64,000 nt of DNA from 13-2-20CM-68-14 sp046733295 (GTDB lineage: Bacteria; Actinomycetota; Thermoleophilia; Gaiellales; Gaiellaceae), in assembly GCA_046733295.1 (NCBI GenBank), contig JBKPOY010000015.1, forward strand, positions 1 through 64,000, given 5' to 3'. How positions within the stretch are numbered: the first letter of the stretch is position 1; each line of letters opens with the position of its first letter. The translations under genes and the position numbers were made by a program. Shown here piece after piece: positions 57,188-64,000 of this stretch. Under the pieces are notes generated by a model. It was not told the DNA's origin, ran no database searches, and saw nothing but the letters and a program-made list of their open reading frames with translations.

Positions 57188-57193
57188 TAGAGT
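57188..57193 (+). promoter_or_regulatory. TAGAGT -10 box of the 57201 gene
   Basis: It ends 7 nt before the GTG at 57201, and only one base before an ATG at 57195 that therefore should lie outside the transcript. Confidence 0.45.
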
Positions 57194-57200
57194 CATGCCC

Positions 57201-57482
57201 GTGAGCGCCAGGTCGGCGGCAATCTCGGGACTCGCCGTGGGCGCGCTCGTCCTCGGCGTCGCCTGGCTCTTCCAGCTGCCGGTAGCCCGCGTCGCCCTGC
57301 TGGCGCCGGTGGTCGTCCTCATCGCGGCGGTCGTCGCGGGGCTGGTCGTCTTCTGGTCGCGCGCCGCAGCGGACTCGCTCCGCGAGGCGAAGCGGCCGCG
57401 GTTGATCGTCGGCGCGGCGGCAGCTGTCGTGGGACTCGGTGTCGTCCTGACGCTGCTCGGGATCGAGCTTCCGCACGAATGA
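57201..57482 (+). CDS. Small three-helix membrane protein
   Basis: The 93-residue product has three hydrophobic helices (ISGLAVGALVLGVAWLF, VALLAPVVVLIAAVVAGLVVF and LIVGAAAAVVGLGVVLTLLG). GTG 57201 is chosen from the -10 box; ATG 57195 adds two residues. No conserved charged motif is seen. It lies between the convergent-divergent hypothetical gene and recJ. Function unknown. Confidence 0.65.
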   Translation: MSARSAAISGLAVGALVLGVAWLFQLPVARVALLAPVVVLIAAVVAGLVVFWSRAAADSLREAKRPRLIVGAAAAVVGLGVVLTLLGIELPHE

Positions 57483-57595
57483 GCGTCGGTTTCGTCACGA
57501 ATCCGTAACACCCGCTTGCCGCGGCCCGTGAACCGGCTGCAGGATGGAAATCCCGCCCTCGTTCCGTCCGGGGCCGTCCGTAGCTTGGACTGCCC

Positions 57596-59479
57596 ATGTT
57601 CGAGCGGAGCTGGACGATCGAGCCGTGCGACCGTGACGCCGTCACGGCGCTCGCGCGCGAGCTCGAGCTGAGCCCCACGACGGCCTCGGTCCTCGTTCGC
57701 CGCGGACTCGGCGACCCTGCACGCGCCCGTGCGTTCCTCGAAGGCGCGCTGCCGGGGCACCCCGCCGAGGCCCTCGGCGACATGACCGCCGCCTGCGAGG
57801 CGATCCGGGCCGCGACCACCGCGGGCAGGCGCATCTGCGTGCACGGGGACTACGACGCGGACGGCATCTGCGCGACCGCCCTGGCCGTGCTCGTCCTGCG
57901 CGAGCTCGGGGCGGAGGTCTCGTGGCACCTGCCGAGCCGGTTCGAAGAGGGCTACGGCGTCCGCGGCGAGACGCTGTCGCGGCTCGCGGCCGACGGCTGC
58001 GGCCTGGTCCTGACCGTCGACTGCGGCGTCACGGCGGTCGATGAGGTCGCCGCAGCGAAACGCATCGGGCTCGAGGTGATCGTCAGCGACCACCACCGGC
58101 CGGGCGAGCTGCTCCCCGATTGCCCGCTGGTCGGCCCCTACCGCGACTCGGTGTACCCATTTCGCGAGCTCTGTGGTACCGGCGTGGTCTACAAGCTCGG
58201 CGAGGCCCTGCTCGGCGCGGAATCGGAGGCGCTGAAGAGGCATCTGGACCTCGTCGCGGTCGCCACGATCGCGGACGTGGTGCCGCTCGTCAACGAGAAC
58301 CGCGGGCTGGCGATCGCCGGCCTAAGGGCGCTCGCGCGCACTCAGAAGCCCGGCTTGCGCGAGCTGATGCGGGTCGCACGGGTCGATCCGGCTGCGCTCG
58401 AAACCGGCTCGGTCGCATTCCGGCTGGCGCCGCGTCTGAACGCGGCGGGCCGGCTCGGCCACCCCGAGGCCGCGCTCGAGCTCCTGCTGACCGACGACCC
58501 GGAGCAAGCCCGCAGTGGGGCGGCGCGGCTCGACGAGCTGAACCGCGACCGGCAGACGGTCGAGGAGCGGATCCTGCGCGAGGCGGTCGACGAGATCGAG
58601 GCGTGGCCGGAGGCGCGGCGGCGCAGGCGCGGCTACGTCCTCGCCCACGAGGAGTGGCACGAAGGCGTGATCGGGATCGTCGCGTCGAGGCTCGTCGAGC
58701 GCTACCACCGGCCGGTCGTCCTGATCGCGGGCAACGAGCGCGAATGGAAGGGATCCGGACGGACGAGCGGCAGCTTTGACCTGCACGGCGGTCTGGCCGC
58801 ATGCGCGAGCCATCTCGTCCGCTTCGGCGGGCACCGGGCGGCCGCAGGGCTCTCGATCGAGCCGGAGCGTGTCGAGACGTTCGCGGTCGCGTTCGCCGAA
58901 CACGCGGACGCGCACTTAACGGACGAGGAGCTCCGGCCGGTCACCGCCGTCGACGCGCTCGTCCATGGCTCGGAGCTGACTCTCGGCCTCTGCGCGGAGC
59001 TCGCCCGCCTCGCCCCGTTCGGGCTCGGCAATCCGGGGGTCACGCTCCTTGTTGCGGGCTGTGAGCTCGCCGAGCTCGCGACGGTGGGAGACGGCAAGCA
59101 TCTCCGCTTCCGGGTCAAGGACGGGGTGCGCGACGCCGGCAGCGCGATCGCGTTCGGCTTCGGCAAGCAGGCCGACCGGTTCCGAGGGGAGCTCCACTAC
59201 GACATCGCCTTCCGCCTGGAGGAGAATCGCTGGAACGGGACGGTCGCGCCCCAGCTCGTCGTGAAAAGCGTCTTCGAGGGTGAGCCGCGCTACCGGGAGC
59301 TGCGCGACTGGCTCGCCGCCCGCTGGCGCGAGGGGCCGGAGGCGTGGCCTCCCGAGGCCGCCGCGGTCTTCGCCGAGCTCGGCCTGGAGGACGATTCCGG
59401 CGCACGACGCCATCTGCTCGAGTCGGAGTCGTTCCGCAGGTTGCTGAGCGAGCCGCCGGGGCTCGCCGAAGCCGCCTGA
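57596..59479 (+). CDS. recJ: Single-stranded-DNA exonuclease RecJ
   Basis: The 627-residue product has the DHH-family core: HGDYDADGICATALA, LVLTVDCGVTA, VSDHHRPGE (DHH) with metal aspartates, the DHHA1 region ending GGHRAAAGLSIE, and a C-terminal OB-fold. It degrades single-stranded DNA 5' to 3' in recombination and mismatch repair. Length is typical. It lies 43 bp upstream of rel. Confidence 0.93.
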   Translation: MFERSWTIEPCDRDAVTALARELELSPTTASVLVRRGLGDPARARAFLEGALPGHPAEALGDMTAACEAIRAATTAGRRICVHGDYDADGICATALAVLVLRELGAEVSWHLPSRFEEGYGVRGETLSRLAADGCGLVLTVDCGVTAVDEVAAAKRIGLEVIVSDHHRPGELLPDCPLVGPYRDSVYPFRELCGTGVVYKLGEALLGAESEALKRHLDLVAVATIADVVPLVNENRGLAIAGLRALARTQKPGLRELMRVARVDPAALETGSVAFRLAPRLNAAGRLGHPEAALELLLTDDPEQARSGAARLDELNRDRQTVEERILREAVDEIEAWPEARRRRRGYVLAHEEWHEGVIGIVASRLVERYHRPVVLIAGNEREWKGSGRTSGSFDLHGGLAACASHLVRFGGHRAAAGLSIEPERVETFAVAFAEHADAHLTDEELRPVTAVDALVHGSELTLGLCAELARLAPFGLGNPGVTLLVAGCELAELATVGDGKHLRFRVKDGVRDAGSAIAFGFGKQADRFRGELHYDIAFRLEENRWNGTVAPQLVVKSVFEGEPRYRELRDWLAARWREGPEAWPPEAAAVFAELGLEDDSGARRHLLESESFRRLLSEPPGLAEAA

Positions 59480-59510
59480 GCCGAAAGCAGGTCACCCGGA
59501 AGGGCCGGAG

Positions 59511-59516
59511 TACACT
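59511..59516 (+). promoter_or_regulatory. TACACT -10 box of rel
   Basis: TACACT ends 6 nt before the ATG at 59523, so the stringent-response gene appears leaderless. Confidence 0.5.
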
Positions 59517-59522
59517 TTTTGC

Positions 59523-61718
59523 ATGGCGGTCCTGGAAGCCGGCGAGAAGCACAAGGAGCTCCTCGACGAGCTGATCGCGGACGTCGAGGCGTACAACCCC
59601 GACATCGACCGGGAGCTGCTCGCGCGGGCGTTCCGATTCGCCGCGGCGGCTCATGAAGGCCAGCAGCGGCGCTCCGGCGAGGCCTTCATCCGGCATCCGT
59701 GGGGCGCCGCCAAGATCCTCGCCGATCTCCGCCAGGACGAGAAGACGATCGCTGCAGCACTGCTCCACGACGTCGTCGAGGACACGGACAGGGAGATCGA
59801 GGCCGTGCGGACCGAGTTCGGCGACGAGATCGCCCAGCTCGTCGAGGGTGTCACCAAGCTGACGCGGATCCACTTCCAGAGCCGGGAGCAGGCCGAGGCC
59901 GAGAACTACCGGAAGATGATCGCCGCGATGGTCGGCGACGAACGCGTGATCCTGATCAAGCTCGCCGACCGCCTCCACAACATGCGGACGATCGAGTACC
60001 TGGGGAAGCAGAAACAGCTGCAGAAAGCGCGCGAGACGCTCGAGGTCTATGCACCGTTGGCACACCGGCTCGGAATCCACAAGCTCAAGTGGGAGCTCGA
60101 GGACCTCGCCTTCGAGACGCTGCATCCGCGCAAGTACGAGGAGATCAAGACGATGGTCGCGGAGCGGCGCACCGACCGCGAGGAGCACGTTTCCGAGGCC
60201 GCTCGCACGCTCCAGTACGAGCTCGACAAGGTTGACATCCCGGCGGAGATTTCGGGACGTGCAAAGCACTTCTACTCGATCTACGACAAGATGGCGAAGC
60301 GCGGGCGCGAGTTCAACGAGATTTACGACTTGACGGCGATGCGCGTCATCGTCGAGCGCTCGGCGGACGAAGGAACGCGCGATTGCTACGGCGCGCTCGG
60401 CCTCATCCATTCGCTCTGGAAGCCGATGCCGGGCCGGTTCAAGGACTACATCGCGATGCCCAAGTTCAACGCGTACAGGTCCCTGCACACGACTGTGATC
60501 GGGCCCGAGGGAAGGCCGCTGGAGATCCAGGTGCGCACGCGCGAGATGCACGAGATCGCAGAGCTCGGCGTCGCCGCGCATTGGCTCTACAAGGGCGGCA
60601 AACGTGACTCGCAGTGGACGGCTTGGGCGAAGCAGTTGATGGAGGCCCAGGCCGACGAGGCCGACCCGCAGGAGTTCATGAAGACGCTGCGCACCGACCT
60701 CTTCGACGAGGAGGTCTACGTCTTCACGCCGCAGGGCGAGGTCAAGTCGCTGCCGGCCGAGTCCACCCCGATCGACTTCGCGTATGCGGTCCACACCGAT
60801 CTCGGCCACCGCACCGTCGGCGCGAAGATCAACGGGAGGATCGTGCCGCTGCACTACCGCCTGAAGAGCGGCGACGTGGTCGAGATCCTGACCACCAAGG
60901 CCGGGCGGGGCCCCTCGCGCGACTGGCTCTCGCTCGCCGCATCCTCGCGCGCCCGCAACAAGATCCGTCAGTGGTTCTCGCGCGAGACGCGCGAGGAGAC
61001 CGAGCGCAAGGGCCGCAACGCGCTCGAGCAGGCGCTGAAGAAGCAGAACCTGCCGTACAAGAAGCTGGCCGGCTCTGCCGTGCTTGCGCAGGTGATTCGC
61101 GAGACCGGGTTCAAGAAGGCGGAGGACTTCTACGTCGCGCTCGGCTCCGGCAAGGTCCCGACCGGCCAGATCGTCAACAAGGTGCTCAACCGCCTCAAGA
61201 CGGACGAGGTCGCGCAGGAGGAGGCGGTTCCGCTCAAGGCGCCGAAGGGCGGCCGCGCCGTCGCCGGCGACGACCTCGGGATCCGGGTGAAGGGTGTCGA
61301 GGACGTGCTCGTGCGCCTCGCCAAGTGCTGCACGCCGGTGCCCGGCGACGAGATCGTCGGCTACATCTCGCTCGGCAAGGGGATCACGATCCATCGAGAG
61401 GACTGCTCGAACGTGAAGGCGCTGCGCCGCAACCCGGAGCGCTTCACGCCGGTGGACTGGGACGGCGGCGCCACGCACAGCTTCCGGGTTCAGATTGCCG
61501 TGGATTCGTGGGACCGTCCGCGCCTGCTCGAGGACGTGGCGCGCACGTTCGCCGAGCACGGCGCGAACATCGTCGAATACGGCGGTCACGTCGAGGACCA
61601 GCTGGCGAAGAACTGGTACGTGGCGGAGGTCGGCGACGTCAAGGCACTTCGAGGCCTGCTGGGGGCGCTTCGGAACGTCGACGCGGTTTTCGACGCCTAT
61701 CGCGTCACGCCGAGCTAG
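59523..61718 (+). CDS. rel: Bifunctional (p)ppGpp synthetase/hydrolase (RelA/SpoT)
   Basis: The 731-residue product has an HD hydrolase domain (FIRHPWGAAKIL, LLHDVVEDT), the synthetase domain (about residues 220-340: YSIYDKMAKRGREFNEIYD, KDYIAMPKFNAYRSLHT), a TGS domain (about 390-455: VFTPQGEVKSLPAESTPIDFAY), a helical/CC region (CCTPVPGDEIVGY) and a C-terminal ACT domain. Both catalytic sites look intact. It sets (p)ppGpp levels in the stringent response. It follows recJ and is preceded by a leaderless promoter. Confidence 0.95.
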   Translation: MAVLEAGEKHKELLDELIADVEAYNPDIDRELLARAFRFAAAAHEGQQRRSGEAFIRHPWGAAKILADLRQDEKTIAAALLHDVVEDTDREIEAVRTEFGDEIAQLVEGVTKLTRIHFQSREQAEAENYRKMIAAMVGDERVILIKLADRLHNMRTIEYLGKQKQLQKARETLEVYAPLAHRLGIHKLKWELEDLAFETLHPRKYEEIKTMVAERRTDREEHVSEAARTLQYELDKVDIPAEISGRAKHFYSIYDKMAKRGREFNEIYDLTAMRVIVERSADEGTRDCYGALGLIHSLWKPMPGRFKDYIAMPKFNAYRSLHTTVIGPEGRPLEIQVRTREMHEIAELGVAAHWLYKGGKRDSQWTAWAKQLMEAQADEADPQEFMKTLRTDLFDEEVYVFTPQGEVKSLPAESTPIDFAYAVHTDLGHRTVGAKINGRIVPLHYRLKSGDVVEILTTKAGRGPSRDWLSLAASSRARNKIRQWFSRETREETERKGRNALEQALKKQNLPYKKLAGSAVLAQVIRETGFKKAEDFYVALGSGKVPTGQIVNKVLNRLKTDEVAQEEAVPLKAPKGGRAVAGDDLGIRVKGVEDVLVRLAKCCTPVPGDEIVGYISLGKGITIHREDCSNVKALRRNPERFTPVDWDGGATHSFRVQIAVDSWDRPRLLEDVARTFAEHGANIVEYGGHVEDQLAKNWYVAEVGDVKALRGLLGALRNVDAVFDAYRVTPS

Positions 61719-61977
61719 CCCGGCGGCCGTCCCTCGAACGAGGGGCAGGCGCTCGGGCCGGCCCCGCTCGGGCACCCCTGACCCACCACCCAGCCGCGAT
61801 TCTATCAACGCAGATATGGCTCATTTGCAGCGGAAATGTGCCGAGAGTGCACCGGATGGCCGAATCCCTCCCACGAGGGATCATCCCCCGAATGTGCGGG
61901 GTAACCCGAACGAGGGATAGCGCGTCTTCCGGATCCGACTACAACGAGTAAAGGGGAGAGGTCAGCGCAAGAGCTGT
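61719..61977. other. Non-coding stretch after rel
   Basis: No credible gene is seen. A 34-residue frame from ATG 61816 has no ribosome site and unremarkable composition. Short GC-rich inverted repeats occur. Confidence 0.4.
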
Positions 61978-62015
61978 GGCGCCCGCCCTGCTTCGAGGAC
62001 AGTGGAGCGGGCGCC
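61978..62015 (-). terminator. Hairpin terminator of the phosphohexomutase-thioesterase operon
   Basis: GGCGCCCGC (61978-61986) and GCGGGCGCC (62007-62015) are perfect complements 20 nt apart, directly after the thioesterase stop (62023) on the minus strand. Confidence 0.6.
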
Positions 62016-62022
62016 CGGCGCG

Positions 62023-62502
62023 CTACCCGGGCCGGCTCGCCGCAATCTCGCAGTCATCGCCCTCGAACCCGCGGATCCGCTCGCGGTACCAGTCCGGAAT
62101 CGGCCGCGCCCGCCGTTCCTCCAGGTCGACGAGAACGAGCGTCTGCTCGGCGGTGACCATGAGCACGTCGTCGTTCGCGCGGTAGGCCGCACACTCGTAC
62201 GTCGCGCTCGTGCGCCCGATCCCCCGCAGGCGGATGAAGACCTCGATCAGATCGTCGAAGCGCGCCGGTGCGAAGTACTCGACGGCGGAGGCTCGCATCA
62301 CGAACTGGTCGTCGGTCATCGCCGCGTCCAGCATCTCGAGGTGCCGGTGGTACTCGACACGTGCAACGTCGAAGTACGGCAGGTAGCGCCCGTAGTAGAC
62401 GATGCCCTGGGCGTCGGTGTCCGAGAAGCCGACGCGGGTGAGCGCGGAGTACTTGAACGGTGGCTTGCGGTCCGTGACGCGGCCGAGCTCGATCGCTGTC
62501 AA
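62023..62502 (-). CDS. Acyl-CoA thioesterase (4-hydroxybenzoyl-CoA thioesterase fold)
   Basis: The 159-residue product has a hot-dog fold with the motif FSDTDAQGIVYYGRYLPYF (Asp active site as in YbgC/4HBT) and AVEYFAPARFDDLIEVFI. It cleaves acyl-CoA thioesters; the chain specificity cannot be told. The TTG start overlaps the stop of manB by 4 bases (TTGA). It is the last gene of the operon. Confidence 0.88.
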   Translation of the reverse strand: MTAIELGRVTDRKPPFKYSALTRVGFSDTDAQGIVYYGRYLPYFDVARVEYHRHLEMLDAAMTDDQFVMRASAVEYFAPARFDDLIEVFIRLRGIGRTSATYECAAYRANDDVLMVTAEQTLVLVDLEERRARPIPDWYRERIRGFEGDDCEIAASRPG

Positions 62503-63845
62503 GAGCGGATCGCCGCCAAGACCTCGTCGCGCTTTTGCTCCATCAGCTCGGGCGTCCGTGCCTCGAGATTGAGCCGCAGGAGCGGCTCGGTGTTCGACGG
62601 TCTCACGTTCATGTGCCAGTCCTTCGCGTCGACCGAGATCCCGTCCAGATGGCTCACGTCGCCCTCGGGGCCGAAGCGGTCCTGCAGCTCTTGCAGCTTG
62701 ACGTCCACGTCCGAGACGGGTGTGTTGAGCTCGCCGGTGATGAAGTAGCGGCGTCGGTAGTCGGCCAGGATCTCCGACAGCTTCCGGCCCCGCTTCGAGA
62801 CCAGCTCCAGCATCAGCAGGAACGGGACGACACCGGAATCCGCCTGCGAGAACTCGCGGAAGTAGTAGTGCCCGGAGACCTCCCCGCCGAACGCGGCCCC
62901 TTCCTCGCGCATCCGGTGCTTGATGAAGGCGTGCCCCACGCGATTAACGAGCGGCACTCCCCCCGCGCTCCGGACCGTCTCGGGCACGGCCCAGCTCGCG
63001 CGCAGGTCGTAGATGATCTTCGCGCCGGGCTCCTTTTCCAGCAGGGACTCCGCGAGCAGGGCGGTGACGAAGTCGCCGGGCACGAACTCGCCCGTGTCGT
63101 CCACGAAGAAGCAGCGATCGGCGTCGCCGTCGAACGCGACGCCGAAGTCCGCCTTCTCCTCGAGCGTCTTGCCGACGATGAACTCGCGGTTCTCGGGCAG
63201 AAGCGGGTTCGGCTCGTGGTTCGGGAAGGTGCCGTCGGGCTCGAAGAAGCAGGTGACCGCGTCGACCGGGAGTCGCTCGAGCACTGGCGGCAGCATCGCG
63301 CCGGCCATCCCGTTGGCGGCGTCGATGACGATGCGAAGGGGCTTGATCGCCGCCGTGTCGACGAACGACAGCACGCATTCGACGTAGGCGGGCCAGATGT
63401 CGTGCTCCTCGACGCGGCCGCGCCTCTCCGTCGCAGTCCTGCCCTTCATCTCGACCGCGCGGTCCCGGATGTCGAGCAGCCCGGACTCGCCGCCCACGGG
63501 CAGCGCGCCACGGCGGACGATCTTCATGCCCGTGTACTCCTTCGGGTTGTGCGAGGCGGTCACCTCGACGCCCCCGTCGAGCTCGAGGTCGCCGACGGCG
63601 AAATAGAGCATCTCGGTCCCGACCAGCCCCAGATCGAGCACGTCGGCGCCGGCGTCGGCGGCGCCGTCGATCAGCGCGGCGGCCATTGCGGGCGCGGAGG
63701 TTCGCATGTCGCGGCCGACGGCGACCCGGCGCGGCTCGAACTGCTCGACGTACGCGCGCCCGATCGCGTAGGCGCCCTCCTCGTCCAGATCCGTGGGGTA
63801 GATCCCGCGCACGTCGTACGCCTTGAAGACCTTGGTGTCGAGCAC
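62499..63845 (-). CDS. manB: Phosphomannomutase/phosphoglucomutase
   Basis: The 448-residue product has FKAYDVRGIYP, the phosphoserine loop EVTASHNPKEYTGMK, the metal-binding FDGDADRCFF, the sugar loop GGEVSGHYYF and the C-terminal RPSNTEPLLRL. It interconverts mannose 6-phosphate or glucose 6-phosphate and the 1-phosphates for glycan and polysaccharide synthesis. A GTG start at 63845 follows a TAGCAT box by 7 nt. It is coupled to the thioesterase gene. Confidence 0.93.
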   Translation of the reverse strand: MLDTKVFKAYDVRGIYPTDLDEEGAYAIGRAYVEQFEPRRVAVGRDMRTSAPAMAAALIDGAADAGADVLDLGLVGTEMLYFAVGDLELDGGVEVTASHNPKEYTGMKIVRRGALPVGGESGLLDIRDRAVEMKGRTATERRGRVEEHDIWPAYVECVLSFVDTAAIKPLRIVIDAANGMAGAMLPPVLERLPVDAVTCFFEPDGTFPNHEPNPLLPENREFIVGKTLEEKADFGVAFDGDADRCFFVDDTGEFVPGDFVTALLAESLLEKEPGAKIIYDLRASWAVPETVRSAGGVPLVNRVGHAFIKHRMREEGAAFGGEVSGHYYFREFSQADSGVVPFLLMLELVSKRGRKLSEILADYRRRYFITGELNTPVSDVDVKLQELQDRFGPEGDVSHLDGISVDAKDWHMNVRPSNTEPLLRLNLEARTPELMEQKRDEVLAAIRS

Positions 63846-63852
63846 GGCCTAG

Positions 63853-63858
63853 ATGCTA
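63853..63858 (-). promoter_or_regulatory. TAGCAT -10 box of manB
   Basis: On the minus strand TAGCAT ends 7 nt before the GTG at 63845; same sequence as the box at 456. Confidence 0.45.
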
Positions 63859-63914
63859 ATCGCGCCGGAGAAAACGGGATAAACCGGGACTTCCGGCCGT
63901 CGTCGGTTCGTTTC

Positions 63915-63920
63915 TACACT
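63915..63920 (+). promoter_or_regulatory. TACACT -10 box of the third cyclase gene
   Basis: TACACT ends 7 nt before GTG 63928 and 1 nt before ATG 63922, so the GTG is the more probable start. Confidence 0.45.
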
Positions 63921-63927
63921 TATGAGC

Positions 63928-64000
63928 GTGGAACGCAAGCTGGCGACCGTTCTCTTCGTCGACCTCGTCGACTCGACCTCGCTCGTCGCGGGGATGGATC
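63928..64000 (+). CDS. Class III adenylate/guanylate cyclase protein, 5' end only
   Basis: Only about 24 codons are in the window: VERKLATVLFVDLVDSTSL is the first strand of a class III cyclase domain, with VDLVDST carrying the metal-binding aspartate. ATG 63922 gives two more residues. The pattern resembles the other two cyclase-STAND proteins here, so a large ATPase-containing protein probably follows, but this cannot be seen. It is divergent from manB. Confidence 0.8.
   Translation, partial: MERKLATVLFVDLVDSTSLVAGMD

Noticed and set aside
61816..61920. 34-residue frame after rel
   Set aside because: No ribosome site, no leaderless box at the right distance and no recognisable composition.

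Overview
The window is high-GC bacterial chromosome with dense genes on both strands, many GTG/TTG starts and ATGA/GTGA gene overlaps. The gene families suggest an actinobacterium, most plausibly class Thermoleophilia (Gaiellales/Solirubrobacterales-like): class III cyclase-STAND ATPase-TPR proteins, AMIN-like lipoproteins, a transglycosylase-like secreted protein, many hypothetical families and widespread leaderless promoters. This placement is inferred; the window holds no rRNA.

Layout. 1-7.3 kb: a cut TOPRIM gene, a small membrane protein, secreted proteins and lipoproteins, a K+/H+ antiporter, a class III aminotransferase, two tandem CxCx4C paralogues, and a 167-nt palindromic element between two convergent genes. 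7.3-17.3 kb: a large cyclase-ATPase-TPR regulator divergent from a 2012-residue secreted protein with a vWA domain, TPFGS pentapeptide repeats, a caspase/gingipain-like fold and a PxKF-type C terminus; this is the least conventional locus here. 17.3-25 kb: MFS transporter, cyclophilin, transglycosylase-like protein, main-type sigma factor, epimerase, phosphoesterase, YjbQ and a cupredoxin lipoprotein. 25.0-28.5 kb: a tRNA with CAU anticodon followed by a decayed island closed by a 3' tRNA fragment and an integrase remnant. 28.5-36.8 kb: truncated HAD gene, cupin, SCP2 plus glycogen-debranching-type enzyme, a ferredoxin/flavoprotein pseudogene, VOC protein, small membrane proteins and a class I amidotransferase. 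36.8-46.3 kb: universal stress protein with UbiB-like kinase, a MacB/FtsX-type ABC exporter, and a second cyclase-STAND protein ending in a LuxR domain. 46.3-64 kb: pdxS, a flavoprotein with a cNMP-binding partner, a beta-propeller, an M36-like peptidase, pdxT, yebC, ruvCAB, an ArsR/AHSA1 pair, recJ, the bifunctional (p)ppGpp gene, a thioesterase with a phosphohexomutase, and the start of a third cyclase.

How they work together. Housekeeping clusters are vitamin B6 synthesis (pdxS, pdxT), recombination and repair (ruvCAB, recJ) and the stringent response (rel). The accessory theme is cyclic-nucleotide signalling (three cyclase proteins and one cNMP-binding protein) and secreted or envelope proteins. 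At least 14 genes carry a TANNNT -10 box ending 6-8 nt before the start codon, which implies leaderless mRNAs; this pattern was used to choose several starts.
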